Shown here piece by piece: positions 1 through 7,843 of a DNA stretch of 64,000 nt. The notes beneath the pieces are model-generated. The model was not told the DNA's origin. It worked only from the letters and a program-made list of their open reading frames with translations, and did no database searches. Every line of letters starts with the position of its first letter. The first letter of the stretch is position 1. The DNA comes from an uncultured Prevotellaceae bacterium (GTDB taxonomy: Bacteria; Bacteroidota; Bacteroidia; Bacteroidales; Muribaculaceae). The stretch is taken from positions 1-64,000 of the forward strand of contig CAMVBJ010000006.1 in NCBI GenBank assembly GCA_947165675.1. Reading direction: 5' to 3'. The position numbers and the translations under genes are program-made.

Positions 1-45
1 TGTTTGACTTTGACGGTGCAAACATAGGGCTTGTCTTCCTTTTAT

Positions 46-201
46 TCACGCAAAGGCGCGAAGCCGCTAAGTTTTTTATATTCAGTATGATAAGATGTTG
101 AGTTTTACAGTTTTCAGCGGCATCCGCTTTCTGACGACTGACAACTAAAAACTGACAACTAACAACTAAATAAAAATCAATAACTTAGTGGCTTGGCGTG
201 A
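46..201. repeat. Imperfect inverted repeat around a heptamer array
   Basis: The arm at 61-73 (AAGCCGCTAAGTT) pairs with 182-194 (AACTTAGTGGCTT) with a single G-T mismatch. The outer blocks TCACGC (46-51) and GCGTGA (196-201) extend the pairing. The loop is filled by the 7-bp repeat array at 100-170. Apart from this structure and the terminator at 255-291, I see no gene in the first 318 bases. Confidence 0.6.
100..170. repeat. Heptamer repeat array (TCAGTTG family) with a palindromic 20-mer
   Basis: Degenerate 7-bp units (GACAACT, AAAACTG) run through this stretch. Positions 108-127 are the exact reverse complement of the 20-mer GCGGATGCCGCTGAAAACTG, which is also found at 27882, 27923 and 32243. 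The array is non-coding and lies downstream of the mmd operon terminator. Confidence 0.7.
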
Positions 202-254
202 GACTCGATGAGCGGAACAGTAGTATTTTGCCTGCGAATTAAGTGAGTTTATCG

Positions 255-291
255 AATAAAATCAGGCGACCTGTTGAGAGATCGCCTGATT
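255..291 (-). terminator. Intrinsic terminator of the mmd operon
   Basis: There is a perfect 10-bp stem, AATCAGGCGA (260-269) with TCGCCTGATT (282-291). On the minus strand it is followed by a T-rich run (TTTTATT). It begins 28 bases beyond the mmdB stop codon. Confidence 0.8.
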
Positions 292-318
292 GAAGATGCA
301 GTGAATAGATGACGTCCT

Positions 319-1473
319 TTATCCCAGGAAGCCCAGCAGGACACCAGCAGCAACTGCCGAGCCAATCACGCCGGCCACATTGGGACCCATGGCGTGCATG
401 AGCAGGTAGTTGCTGGGGTCGGCCTTGAGACCCTGGTCGTTGCTGATGCGGGCAGCCATAGGCACAGCCGACACACCGGCGTTTCCGATGAGCGGGTTCA
501 ACTTCTTGCTCTTGGGCAAGATGAGGTTGAAAATCTTGACAAACAGCACACCCGAGCAAGTGGCGATGACAAAGGCACAGAAGCCCAGGAAGAAGATAAA
601 GATGGTCTCCTTGGTCAAGAACTGTGAAGCCTGGGTCGAGGCACCCACGGTCATGCCCAGCAGGATGGTCACGATGTCGGTCATCGCATTGCTGGCGGTG
701 TTGGCAAGACGCTTGGTCACGCCACTCTCACGCAGCAGGTTACCGAAGAACAGCATTCCCAGCAGGGGAATAGCCGAGGGCACGACAAAGCAGGTGAGAA
801 TCAAACCGAAGATCGGGAAGAGGATCTTCTCGCCCTGGCTCACCTTGCGAGCAGGCTTCATGCGCATCTTGCGCTCTTTCTCGGTCGTGAGCAAGCGCAT
901 GATGGGAGGCTGGATCACGGGCACGAGTGCCATGTAGCTGTAAGCACTCACGGCGATAGCACCCATCAGGTTAGGAGCTAACTTAGACGACAGGAAGATG
1001 GCGGTGGGGCCATCAGCACCACCGATGATGGCGATGGCACCAGCCTGGTCGGGCATGAAGCCCAGAGCCAGTGCAATCATGTAAGCACCGAAGATACCGA
1101 ACTGGGCAGCCGCACCGACAAGCATCAGCTTGGGGTTGGCAATCAGGGCGCTGAAGTCGGTCATCGCACCGATGCCCAGGAAGATGAGGGGCGGATACCA
1201 TCCGTTGCGCACACCTTGATACAAGATGTTCAACACCGATCCTTCCTCATAGATGCCGATCTCGTTGCCCGGCTGGAACGGAATGTTGCCAATGAGGATA
1301 CCGAAGCCGATGGGCACGAGCAGCATGGGCTCGAAATCATGCTTGATGGCGAGGTAGATGAAGAACAACCCCACCATAATCATGATCAGGTTAGTGTAGT
1401 CAAAGTTGTAGAATCCGGTAAAGTGCCAGAAGTCCAGCAACTTGGTGAACAGGAAATTGTCAAGCAGTATCAT
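319..1473 (-). CDS. mmdB: Methylmalonyl-CoA decarboxylase beta subunit (Na+-translocating decarboxylase, OadB/MmdB/GcdB family)
   Basis: This is the membrane subunit that decarboxylates carboxybiotin and pumps Na+ out of the cell. The 384-residue protein is strongly hydrophobic with about 9-11 membrane segments, close to the usual family length. Diagnostic motifs are GAMTDFSALIANP from residue 102, GGADGPT at 151-157 (Asp154 matches the Asp of OadB that is essential for Na+ coupling) and GNAGVSAVPMAAR near residue 330. The start is ATG. It is the last gene of the mce-mmdA-oadG-mmdC-mmdB operon, with a hairpin terminator directly behind it. A 120-bp repeat array separates it from mmdC. Substrate is assigned from the neighbours (mmdA and the epimerase); the beta subunit alone does not tell methylmalonyl-CoA from oxaloacetate or glutaconyl-CoA. 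Confidence 0.93.
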   Translation of the reverse strand: MILLDNFLFTKLLDFWHFTGFYNFDYTNLIMIMVGLFFIYLAIKHDFEPMLLVPIGFGILIGNIPFQPGNEIGIYEEGSVLNILYQGVRNGWYPPLIFLGIGAMTDFSALIANPKLMLVGAAAQFGIFGAYMIALALGFMPDQAGAIAIIGGADGPTAIFLSSKLAPNLMGAIAVSAYSYMALVPVIQPPIMRLLTTEKERKMRMKPARKVSQGEKILFPIFGLILTCFVVPSAIPLLGMLFFGNLLRESGVTKRLANTASNAMTDIVTILLGMTVGASTQASQFLTKETIFIFFLGFCAFVIATCSGVLFVKIFNLILPKSKKLNPLIGNAGVSAVPMAARISNDQGLKADPSNYLLMHAMGPNVAGVIGSAVAAGVLLGFLG

Positions 1474-1476
1474 AGC

Positions 1477-1590
1477 TTTTTAGTTTTCAGCTATCAGTTT
1501 TCAGTTGTCAGTTGCCAGTTGTTAGTTGTCAGTCGTCAGAGAAAACTGTAAAACTAAAACTGTAAAAACTAAAACTAAAAACTGAAGACT
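1477..1590. repeat. Heptamer repeat array inside the mmd operon
   Basis: Tandem degenerate 7-bp units of the types TCAGTTG, TCAGTTT and TTAGTTG are followed by AAAACTG/AAAACTA units. The array fills the mmdC-mmdB gap, so it is transcribed with the operon if the operon is continuous. The units are imperfect and the block has no open frame. Confidence 0.75.
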
Positions 1591-1594
1591 CTAA

Positions 1595-2029
1595 TTATCC
1601 GATTACCATGATAGTGTTACCCTCGAGGACCGAATCTTCCTTCGAAACCTCGATGCTCTTGACAGTACCGTCAACGCCAGCGTGAATCTCGTTACCCATC
1701 TTCATGGCTTCGAGGATGCAGACTACGTCATCGGCCTTAACCTGCTGACCCACCTTAACAAAGATGTCCTTGATGACGCCGGGAAGCGGTGACTCGATGA
1801 CGTGTCCACCTCCGGCGGCGGGAGCGGCCTTGCGGGCTGCGGGCTTGGGAGCAGCGGCGGGAGCCTCGCTCACGGCAACGCGCTTAACGGCAGGAGCGGC
1901 CTTGGGCTGCTCGGGCAACTCAACGTCGTATGCCACACCGTTCAACTGGATGTGGGCGATGTTGCCCTCAATGTTATCGATGGCAACATTGTACTCGTTA
2001 CCATTGATCTTATATTTATATTCCTTCAT
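1595..2029 (-). CDS. mmdC: Biotin carboxyl carrier subunit of methylmalonyl-CoA decarboxylase
   Basis: This protein carries the biotin that shuttles CO2 from the MmdA carboxyltransferase to the MmdB pump. In its 144 residues there is an N-terminal beta-rich region (1-40), an Ala/Pro-rich flexible linker (about 42-74) and a C-terminal biotinyl domain. The domain holds EAMKM at residues 107-111, and Lys110 is the biotinylation site. Length and layout match the free-standing gamma (MmdC) subunits. The start is ATG 2029, which is the only sensible start. It sits 33 bases behind the OadG-like gene and in front of mmdB on the same strand. Ala/Pro linkers of this kind let the biotin domain swing between active sites (family knowledge). 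Confidence 0.92.
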   Translation of the reverse strand: MKEYKYKINGNEYNVAIDNIEGNIAHIQLNGVAYDVELPEQPKAAPAVKRVAVSEAPAAAPKPAARKAAPAAGGGHVIESPLPGVIKDIFVKVGQQVKADDVVCILEAMKMGNEIHAGVDGTVKSIEVSKEDSVLEGNTIMVIG

Positions 2030-2062
2030 GAGTGAATGATTAGTTTTTTTAAAAAATGGTGA

Positions 2063-3082
2063 TTATTTCTTGATAACGGGTAATTCACGCATCAGACCAG
2101 ACTTGCCTGACCATGCTGAGCCGTCACGGGGCGTGAGTGTCAAGATGCCACTCTCCTGATCGTGGGCATTCAGGTGCTGGTACAGGGCGAAGCAGATGGC
2201 AGCCATCTTCTCGCAGTCGAGGTCGCCGGTGCCGGCGGTAGCGGCCGCTGCATGGGCAACAGGTGCCATGCTGGCAGCTTCCTCGTTCTTGCCTGCTCCT
2301 CTCATGCTGATAATGCCGAAGAGCTTGAAGCAGATGTAGAGGATGGCAAGGGCGATGAACACAACCGACATGGCCAGGAGGGCAATCCAGTAGCCATGGG
2401 GATCCTTGTCATGGAAGGCCTCGATGTTCTCGTTCACCTCACGGATGTTGTAGTTACCCTTGGTGATCGCGTTCTCGATGGTCGTGCCATCCTTGACAAT
2501 CCATTCGGTCTTGCCGTCATCCAGCACACTGGGGAGGCGGCCCTCGGCCTTGATAGCGTAGGTCTCACCCGGCTTGAGTGACGCGGGAATGGTCACATCG
2601 TCAACCAGGTCACCATTCACGTCATAGAGGGCGATATAATTCTCCTTACCGGCAGTAAAGGTGAACGGCATGTGGAACGTGCCTGCCTTGGGGTTGCCAT
2701 CGGCTTCCATGACAAAGTGGGTGCGGGGTGCTATCTTGGTGTTGCGCTCGTCGCCACGGGGAATCTCGTAGATATCCATGGGACGCTGCTTGCACCACTC
2801 GATCAACACCTTGTTGGGCTTCATTTTAGAAGTGTCGGTCACGGCCTTGATGTGGTTCTTGACCTCCTCGCGGCTCAAGGTAGTGATGAACATCTTCTCG
2901 ACGGCATTGGTGCCATAGGACGAGTTGTAGAACTCAACCCAGCCATTGCCGCCCGTGGTGTCCTGCTGAACCATCACCTCGTTGATGCGCACGTTCTTGC
3001 GGCCCTGGGCCAGCGTGGGCAGTGCGAGGATGGCGCACAGCAGCATCAGTGTCAATGCTCTTTTACTCATAACAGATTGCAT
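2063..3082 (-). CDS. OadG-family delta subunit with an N-terminal lamin-tail-like domain
   Basis: OadG/MmdD subunits are short membrane proteins that hold the decarboxylase complex together. This one is much longer, at 339 residues. It has a signal peptide (residues 1-25, ending in LAQG), then about 200 residues that look periplasmic. That part carries RINEVMVQQ...GWVEFYN near its start and YIALYDVNGDLVDDVTIP later, the pattern of a lamin-tail (LTD) fold. One membrane helix follows at about 232-256 (YWIALLAMSVVFIALAILYI). The cytoplasmic tail is Ala-rich and ends in a short conserved OadG-like end. It lies between mmdA (3 bases away) and mmdC. The start is ATG 3082, or ATG 3070 (MSKRAL...), which gives a cleaner signal peptide. 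The LTD reading rests on motif resemblance only. Confidence 0.8.
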   Translation of the reverse strand: MQSVMSKRALTLMLLCAILALPTLAQGRKNVRINEVMVQQDTTGGNGWVEFYNSSYGTNAVEKMFITTLSREEVKNHIKAVTDTSKMKPNKVLIEWCKQRPMDIYEIPRGDERNTKIAPRTHFVMEADGNPKAGTFHMPFTFTAGKENYIALYDVNGDLVDDVTIPASLKPGETYAIKAEGRLPSVLDDGKTEWIVKDGTTIENAITKGNYNIREVNENIEAFHDKDPHGYWIALLAMSVVFIALAILYICFKLFGIISMRGAGKNEEAASMAPVAHAAAATAGTGDLDCEKMAAICFALYQHLNAHDQESGILTLTPRDGSAWSGKSGLMRELPVIKK

Positions 3083-3085
3083 TGA

Positions 3086-4699
3086 TTACAAGGGAATATT
3101 GCCGTGCTTCTTGGCAGGGTTGGTCAACTTCTTGGTACGCAGCACTTCCAAGGCGCGAATCACGCGGAAGCGGGTGTTCCTGGGCTCAATGACATCATCG
3201 ATGTAGCCATAGCGGGCTGCATTGTAAGGAGTGCAGAAGAGGTTGTTGTACTCGTCCTCCTTGTCCTGGATAAACTTCTTGCCAGCCTCGATGAGTTCCT
3301 TAGCCTTCTTCTCGTCACCAGCGGCCTTGGCTTCCTCGGCCTGGGTCTTGAAGTTCTTGCTGTCCTTGGCATACAGGATCTCGGCAGCACCGGCAGCACC
3401 CATAACGGCGATCTCGGCGCTGGGCCATGCGTAGTTCAAGTCACCGCGCAGCTGCTTGCAGCTCATCACGATGTGTGAACCGCCGTAGCTCTTGCGCAGG
3501 GTAACGGTTACCTTGGGCACAGTTGCCTCGCCGTAGGCGTAGAGCAGCTTAGCGCCGTTCATGATCACTGCGTTGTACTCTTGACCGGTACCAGGCAGGA
3601 AGCCGGGCACGTCAACAAGGGTTACCAAGGGGATGTTGAATGCGTCGCAGAAGCGGACAAAGCGGCCGCCCTTCTTAGAGGCGTTCACGTCGAGCACACC
3701 TGCCATGCAGTTGGGCTGGTTGGCAACAACGCCGACAGCCTGACCGTTGAAGCGGGCGAAACCGACGATGATGTTCTTGGCAAAGTCCTTGTGGACCTCA
3801 AGGAATTCACCGTTATCGACGATGGCGCTGATGACCTGATACATGTCATAGGGGTCGTTGGCGCTCTCGGGGATGATGTTGTTCAGAGCATCCTCGACAC
3901 GGTCGATGGGATCGGTGCACTCCACACGGGGAGTCTCTTCCATGTTGTTGCTGGGCATGTAGCTCAACAACTGACGGATGATGGCGATAGCCTCTTCCTC
4001 GGTCTCGGCGGCAAAGTGTGCCACACCGCTCTTGCTGGCGTGCACGCTGGCACCACCCAGCTGTTCCTGGGTCACATTCTCGCCGGTCACGGTCTTCACC
4101 ACCTTGGGACCGGTCAGGAACATGAAGGAGATACCCTTAGCCATGATGATGAAGTCGGTCAGGGCAGGGGAGTAAACGGCACCACCGGCACAGGGGCCAA
4201 GGATGGCACTGATCTGGGGGATAACACCAGATGCGTTAATGTTGCGCTGGAAAATCTCGGCATAGCCAGCCAGGGCGTTAACGCTCTCCTGGATGCGGGC
4301 ACCGCCCGAGTCGTTCAGGCCAATAACAGGCGCGCCCTGCTTCATGGCCAGATCCATTACCTTACACATCTTAAGGGCCATTGTCTCGCCCAGCGAGCCA
4401 CCGATGACGGTAGCATCCTGTGCAAAGACATAAACCAGACGGCCACCGACGGTACCGAAACCGGTTACAACGCCATCACCATCATAGGTTTTCTTCTCCA
4501 TGCCGAAGTTGGTGCAGCGGTGCTGAACGAACATGTCCAGTTCCTCAAAGCTGCCCTCGTCAAGGAGCATATTGATGCGCTCACGGGCAGTGAATTTGCC
4601 CTTCTCGTGCTGCTTGGCAATAGCCTTCTCGCCACCGCCCAGGCGTGCTTTCTCGCGACGCTCAATCAGCTCTTGAATTTTATCGAGTTGTTTTCCCAT
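3086..4699 (-). CDS. mmdA: Methylmalonyl-CoA decarboxylase alpha subunit (carboxyltransferase)
   Basis: This subunit moves the carboxyl group of (S)-methylmalonyl-CoA to biotin, giving propionyl-CoA. Its 537 residues show the two crotonase-like halves of the acyl-CoA carboxyltransferase family, including QDATVIGGSLGE, GLNDSGGARIQE, GPCAGGAVYSPALTDF and a C-terminal half with VDVPGFLPGTGQE. A charged, helical insert of about 40 residues near residues 460-500 (Lys/Glu/Ala-rich) makes it slightly longer than Veillonella-type MmdA. The start is ATG 4699. Propionyl-CoA carboxylase beta has the same fold. The linked beta and delta pump subunits, and the absence of a biotin carboxylase gene here, favour decarboxylase. 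Confidence 0.93.
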   Translation of the reverse strand: MGKQLDKIQELIERREKARLGGGEKAIAKQHEKGKFTARERINMLLDEGSFEELDMFVQHRCTNFGMEKKTYDGDGVVTGFGTVGGRLVYVFAQDATVIGGSLGETMALKMCKVMDLAMKQGAPVIGLNDSGGARIQESVNALAGYAEIFQRNINASGVIPQISAILGPCAGGAVYSPALTDFIIMAKGISFMFLTGPKVVKTVTGENVTQEQLGGASVHASKSGVAHFAAETEEEAIAIIRQLLSYMPSNNMEETPRVECTDPIDRVEDALNNIIPESANDPYDMYQVISAIVDNGEFLEVHKDFAKNIIVGFARFNGQAVGVVANQPNCMAGVLDVNASKKGGRFVRFCDAFNIPLVTLVDVPGFLPGTGQEYNAVIMNGAKLLYAYGEATVPKVTVTLRKSYGGSHIVMSCKQLRGDLNYAWPSAEIAVMGAAGAAEILYAKDSKNFKTQAEEAKAAGDEKKAKELIEAGKKFIQDKEDEYNNLFCTPYNAARYGYIDDVIEPRNTRFRVIRALEVLRTKKLTNPAKKHGNIPL

Positions 4700-4715
4700 G
4701 TTGATTTGGTCTTTA

Positions 4716-5135
4716 TTACTTGTTGGGATTCTCGCAAAGCTCTAACAGGGCACCACAAGTGGTCTTGGGATGCAGGAAGGCGATGTTCAGGCCCTCAGCA
4801 CCCTTGCGGGGCTGTGCGTCGATTACGCGGCCACCCTTCTCCTGAACCTCGTTGAGGGCGTTCTGCACGCCGTCCTCAACAGCAAATGCAACGTGCTGGA
4901 TGCCACCACGGCCACCGTTCTTCTCGATGAACTTGGCGATTGCGCTCTCGGGGGCAGTAGCCTCAAGGAGCTCAATCTTGGTTTGTCCCACCTGGAAGAA
5001 GGCGGTTCTTACCTTCTGGTCAGCAACTTCTTCAATAGCAAAGCACTTGAAGCCCAACAATTTCTCGTAGAAAGGAATAGCCTCCTCAAGCGAGGTAACG
5101 GCGATTCCCACATGTTCGATGTGCGAAATGTTCAT
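4716..5135 (-). CDS. mce: Methylmalonyl-CoA epimerase
   Basis: The enzyme interconverts (R)- and (S)-methylmalonyl-CoA, linking methylmalonyl-CoA mutase to the decarboxylase. It is a 139-residue vicinal-oxygen-chelate fold protein with the expected metal ligands: His in IEHVGIAV near the start, His in GIQHVAFAV about residue 81, and Glu in ALLELCE near the end. The reading frame extends 21 bases upstream to a TTG codon at 5156, but ATG 5135 (MNISHIEHVG) matches the family N-terminus and is preferred. It is the first gene of the decarboxylase operon, 16 bases ahead of mmdA. The mutase genes are not in the window. Confidence 0.92.
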   Translation of the reverse strand: MNISHIEHVGIAVTSLEEAIPFYEKLLGFKCFAIEEVADQKVRTAFFQVGQTKIELLEATAPESAIAKFIEKNGGRGGIQHVAFAVEDGVQNALNEVQEKGGRVIDAQPRKGAEGLNIAFLHPKTTCGALLELCENPNK

Positions 5136-5194
5136 AATTTTCTGTTTTTTAGACAATTATTTAATTTAAATAAGTGAATTTTCAAAATAACGCA

Positions 5195-5202
5195 CAAAAG
5201 TA
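5195..5202 (-). promoter_or_regulatory. -7 promoter element of the mce-mmd operon
   Basis: TACTTTTG on the minus strand fits the Bacteroidota -7 consensus TAnnTTTG. It predicts a transcription start near 5188 and a leader of about 50 bases. No good -33 TTTG was found at the usual spacing. Confidence 0.55.
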
Positions 5203-5334
5203 CAAAAAATAAATAGTATAAGGTGTAGCAAATGGCCTAAAACATTGACCATCGTTACTGGAAATAACATTTTTTTAACATTGCCAGCCACCGTTTTCAG
5301 TGTTCATCTGTTAGATGATGTCCCATTTTATGAT

Positions 5335-5342
5335 TACCTTTG
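5335..5342 (+). promoter_or_regulatory. -7 promoter element of map
   Basis: TACCTTTG matches TAnnTTTG and lies 63 bases before the map start codon. A transcription start near 5349 would give a leader of about 55 bases. The -33 box is not obvious. Confidence 0.5.
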
Positions 5343-5404
5343 CTCCATGAATCAGCGTTAGCTCACAACAGATATACATTACAACAAGAAGAGAAAATAA
5401 TATT

Positions 5405-6259
5405 ATGGCAAGACATAGATTACGTTACATCCCCAAGGGAGCGCCCACTGAACTTGATCGCCGCATTATGGATATGGAACGAAAGGGCGCCATAGTTCCC
5501 ACCCGCGACTTGATTAAGACACCTGAACAGATTGAGGGCATCCGCCGTGCTGGAATTGTCAATACAGGTGTGCTCGACACTGTTGAGCGGGAGATTCATG
5601 CTGGAATGACAACCTTGCAGATCGACAAGATCTGTCGTGAATATTGTGGCGATCATGGTGCGATACCGGCCTGTCTCGGGTACGGTGGTTTTCCCATGAG
5701 TGTATGCACCAGCATCAATGAAGTAGTCTGTCACGGCATCCCCAAGGACAAAGACGTGTTGCGTGAGGGTGATATTATTAATGTGGACTTCACCACCATC
5801 CTCGATGGTTACTTTGCTGACGCTTCGCGCATGTTTATCATCGGTGAGACAACGCCAGCCAAGGAGAAACTTGTCCGCGTGACCAAGGAGTGCCTGGAAA
5901 TCGGTATCAAGACGGCACGTCCCTGGTGTGACGTGAACGACATCGGTCGTGCTATCGAGCCCTATGCCCACCAGCATGGTTACGGCGTTGTGCGTGACCT
6001 CACTGGGCATGGTGTGGGCCTCAAGTTCCATGAGGACCCCGAGGTGTGCCACTTCGCCCAACGCAAGCGCGGTATGATTCTAGTCCCGGGCATGGTGTTC
6101 ACCATCGAGCCCATGATCAACATGGGCACATGGAAAGTGTTTATTGACGCCGATGACCCTTATGGATGGGAAGTCATCTCGGGTGATCTGCAGCCCAGTG
6201 CCCAGTGGGAGCACACCTTTGTCATGACCGAGGATGGTCCTGAAATCCTCACTCATTAG
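5405..6259 (+). CDS. map: Type I methionine aminopeptidase
   Basis: The enzyme removes the initiator methionine from new proteins in the cytosol. All five metal ligands are visible: Asp128 (INVDFTT), Asp139 (FADASRMF), His202 (GHGVGLKFHEDP), Glu235 (FTIEPMIN) and Glu269 (QWEHTFV). The substrate-positioning His110 is in VCHGIPKD. At 284 residues it is about 20-30 longer than the E. coli enzyme. The extra part is a basic N-terminal extension (MARHRLRYIPKGAP...). The start is ATG 5405 after an A-rich leader. It stands alone on the plus strand, divergent from the mmd operon, and is followed by hairpins and a new promoter. Confidence 0.94.
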   Translation: MARHRLRYIPKGAPTELDRRIMDMERKGAIVPTRDLIKTPEQIEGIRRAGIVNTGVLDTVEREIHAGMTTLQIDKICREYCGDHGAIPACLGYGGFPMSVCTSINEVVCHGIPKDKDVLREGDIINVDFTTILDGYFADASRMFIIGETTPAKEKLVRVTKECLEIGIKTARPWCDVNDIGRAIEPYAHQHGYGVVRDLTGHGVGLKFHEDPEVCHFAQRKRGMILVPGMVFTIEPMINMGTWKVFIDADDPYGWEVISGDLQPSAQWEHTFVMTEDGPEILTH

Positions 6260-6297
6260 CCTTTAGGGGTCAGAGGTACATATTAAAGTCTCTTTTT

Positions 6298-6350
6298 CCG
6301 TAAAAAGTGACAATCTTACGGTAAAACAGGTTAGGCTGGTTTACCGTTTT
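6298..6350 (+). terminator. Overlapping hairpins after map (terminator or operator)
   Basis: CCGTAA (6298-6303) pairs with TTACGG (6316-6321). ACGGTAAA (6318-6325) pairs with TTTACCGT (6340-6347) and is followed by TTTT. The two stems share bases 6318-6321, so they exclude each other. This lies just ahead of the SDR promoter, so an operator role is equally possible. Confidence 0.45.
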
Positions 6351-6355
6351 CATTG

Positions 6356-6363
6356 TAATTTTG
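6356..6363 (+). promoter_or_regulatory. -7 promoter element of the SDR gene
   Basis: TAATTTTG matches TAnnTTTG. It lies 36 bases before the start codon, with a predicted transcription start near 6370. Confidence 0.55.
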
Positions 6364-6398
6364 CCTAATCAAAACATATAACTCTAAATATTATCAAA

Positions 6399-7253
6399 AT
6401 GATCCTCAATTACAATAACAAGCGTGAAGTGGTGGCTCTGCTTGGAGCCGGCAGTATGGGAATGGCGATTGTGGAGCGCATCGCTGCAAGCCGCATTGTT
6501 CTCTTGGGCGACATCAGTGAGAAAGCATTGGCTTCGGCCCGCGAGAAACTGGAATATAGCGGTTATGCCGTCGAGACGATGAAGGTCGATGCCAGCAACA
6601 AGGACAGCATCTATGCCTTTGCTCGACGTGCTACCGAACTTGGTCCAGTCATGTATTTTATCAACACTGCTGGCGCATCACCCCATCAGACCAATCCTCA
6701 ACACATCCTCAACCTTGACCTGATCGGGTCGGCCTATGCGCTCGATGCCTTCGGTGACGTGATGGCTCGTGGTGGTGCCGGCATCCTGATCTCGAGTATG
6801 ACGGGCTACATGTTGCCTGAGCCACTGCCCCAGGAAGTGGAAGATGCTCTCACTATTACCGATAGTGACAAACTGGCTGCTTTGCCCTGCTTGCAACCTG
6901 ACGTTGTATCCAATAGTGGAGTAGCTTATGTTCTGTCCAAACGCGCTAACCAATTGCGTGTCCGCAAGGCCGCTATGGATTGGGGCAAGCGTGGCGCCCG
7001 CATCAATACCATTAGCCCTGGCATTGTGGTAACACCACTTGCCTATGACGAATTCAATGCAGCGGGCGAGGGCTACCAGAAGATGATCGAGGCGTCGGCC
7101 ATGCAGCGAGTGGGCAATCCGGCTGAGATAGCCGCAGCGGCAACTTTCCTGCTCAGCGACCAGGCAACATTCATCACTGGGACCGATCTGCTCGTTGACG
7201 GTGGTATGATTGCCGCTATCAAGACTGGCCACTATCAAGTGCAACTGAGTTAA
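6399..7253 (+). CDS. SDR-family NAD(P)-dependent oxidoreductase
   Basis: This is a short-chain dehydrogenase/reductase of 284 residues. The N-terminal dinucleotide-binding motif is GAGSMGMAI near residue 17. NTAGA near residue 89 corresponds to the family NNAG. Catalytic Ser is in ISSMTG, and the YxxxK motif is YVLSK near residue 180. ISPGIVVTPL and a C-terminal LLVDGGM follow, as in classical SDRs. The segment of about 40 residues between the catalytic Ser and Tyr is longer than usual and rich in Leu/Pro/Asp. The substrate cannot be told. It is followed 33 bases later by an acetyltransferase on the same strand, so the two may be co-transcribed. Confidence 0.88.
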   Translation: MILNYNNKREVVALLGAGSMGMAIVERIAASRIVLLGDISEKALASAREKLEYSGYAVETMKVDASNKDSIYAFARRATELGPVMYFINTAGASPHQTNPQHILNLDLIGSAYALDAFGDVMARGGAGILISSMTGYMLPEPLPQEVEDALTITDSDKLAALPCLQPDVVSNSGVAYVLSKRANQLRVRKAAMDWGKRGARINTISPGIVVTPLAYDEFNAAGEGYQKMIEASAMQRVGNPAEIAAAATFLLSDQATFITGTDLLVDGGMIAAIKTGHYQVQLS

Positions 7254-7286
7254 TAAACAAAGTAAAAATCAAACAATTATACTGAT

Positions 7287-7814
7287 ATGGAAGGATTTAT
7301 TGTTGACCCGAGAAAATCAACCCCTGAGGATTTCCAGCAGGGAATGCGTGATGTGAAACTGGTGTTTGACATCAACCACACGATGCCCTATACCGAGGAG
7401 TATGACCGCCTGGTGAAAGAACTCTTCATCGGCAAGATAGGCGAGGGGAGTCGTGTTCTGCCACCGTTGAACCTCGTGTGCGCCAACATGGTGACCATCG
7501 GCAAGAACGTGATGATCATGGGCGGCTGCCTGATGATGTCTCGCGGAGGCATCACCATTGACGACGACGTGATGATTGCGGCCAATACCCAACTCATTTC
7601 CAATAACCACGACCTGCATGACCATCCGTTGCTCATCTGCAAACCGGTGCACATCTGTCGCAATGCCTGGATCGGAGCCGGTGCCACCATCCTGCCAGGC
7701 GTGACCGTAGGCGAGAATGCCGTTGTGGCTGCTGGAGCTGTTGTCACCAAGGATGTGGCCCCCAACACAATTGTTGGTGGTAATCCGGCTAAATTCATCA
7801 AGAACATCGATTAA
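7287..7814 (+). CDS. Hexapeptide-repeat acyltransferase (maltose/galactoside O-acetyltransferase type)
   Basis: The 175-residue protein has a left-handed beta-helix built from hexapeptide repeats (ITIDDDVMIAANTQLIS, ICRNAWIGAGATILPGVTVGENAVVAAGAVVTKDVAPNTIVGGNPAKFI). The catalytic His lies in SNNHDLHDH. These features match the Maa/LacA/NodL acetyltransferases that use acetyl-CoA on sugars. The N-terminal helical part (PEDFQQGMRDVKLVFDINHTMPYTEEYDRLVKELF) is also typical of the group. The acceptor sugar is unknown. It follows the SDR gene closely. Confidence 0.9.
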   Translation: MEGFIVDPRKSTPEDFQQGMRDVKLVFDINHTMPYTEEYDRLVKELFIGKIGEGSRVLPPLNLVCANMVTIGKNVMIMGGCLMMSRGGITIDDDVMIAANTQLISNNHDLHDHPLLICKPVHICRNAWIGAGATILPGVTVGENAVVAAGAVVTKDVAPNTIVGGNPAKFIKNID

Positions 7815-7833
7815 TTATGGCGCATTTATGGTG

Positions 7834-7841
7834 TACCTTTG
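7834..7841 (+). promoter_or_regulatory. -7 promoter element before the SMR leader
   Basis: TACCTTTG matches TAnnTTTG and begins 20 bases after the acyltransferase stop codon. It predicts a start near 7847, inside the left arm of the first leader hairpin. Confidence 0.5.
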
Positions 7842-7843
7842 TA

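Noticed and set aside
3581-4855. 424-codon open frame on the plus strand opposite mmdA
   Set aside because: It is antisense to the well-supported mmdA and runs into mce. It has no family motif and is a codon-bias shadow.
5136-5156. TTG start for the epimerase
   Set aside because: The 7 extra residues (MSKKQKI) are not part of the family N-terminus. ATG 5135 matches it.
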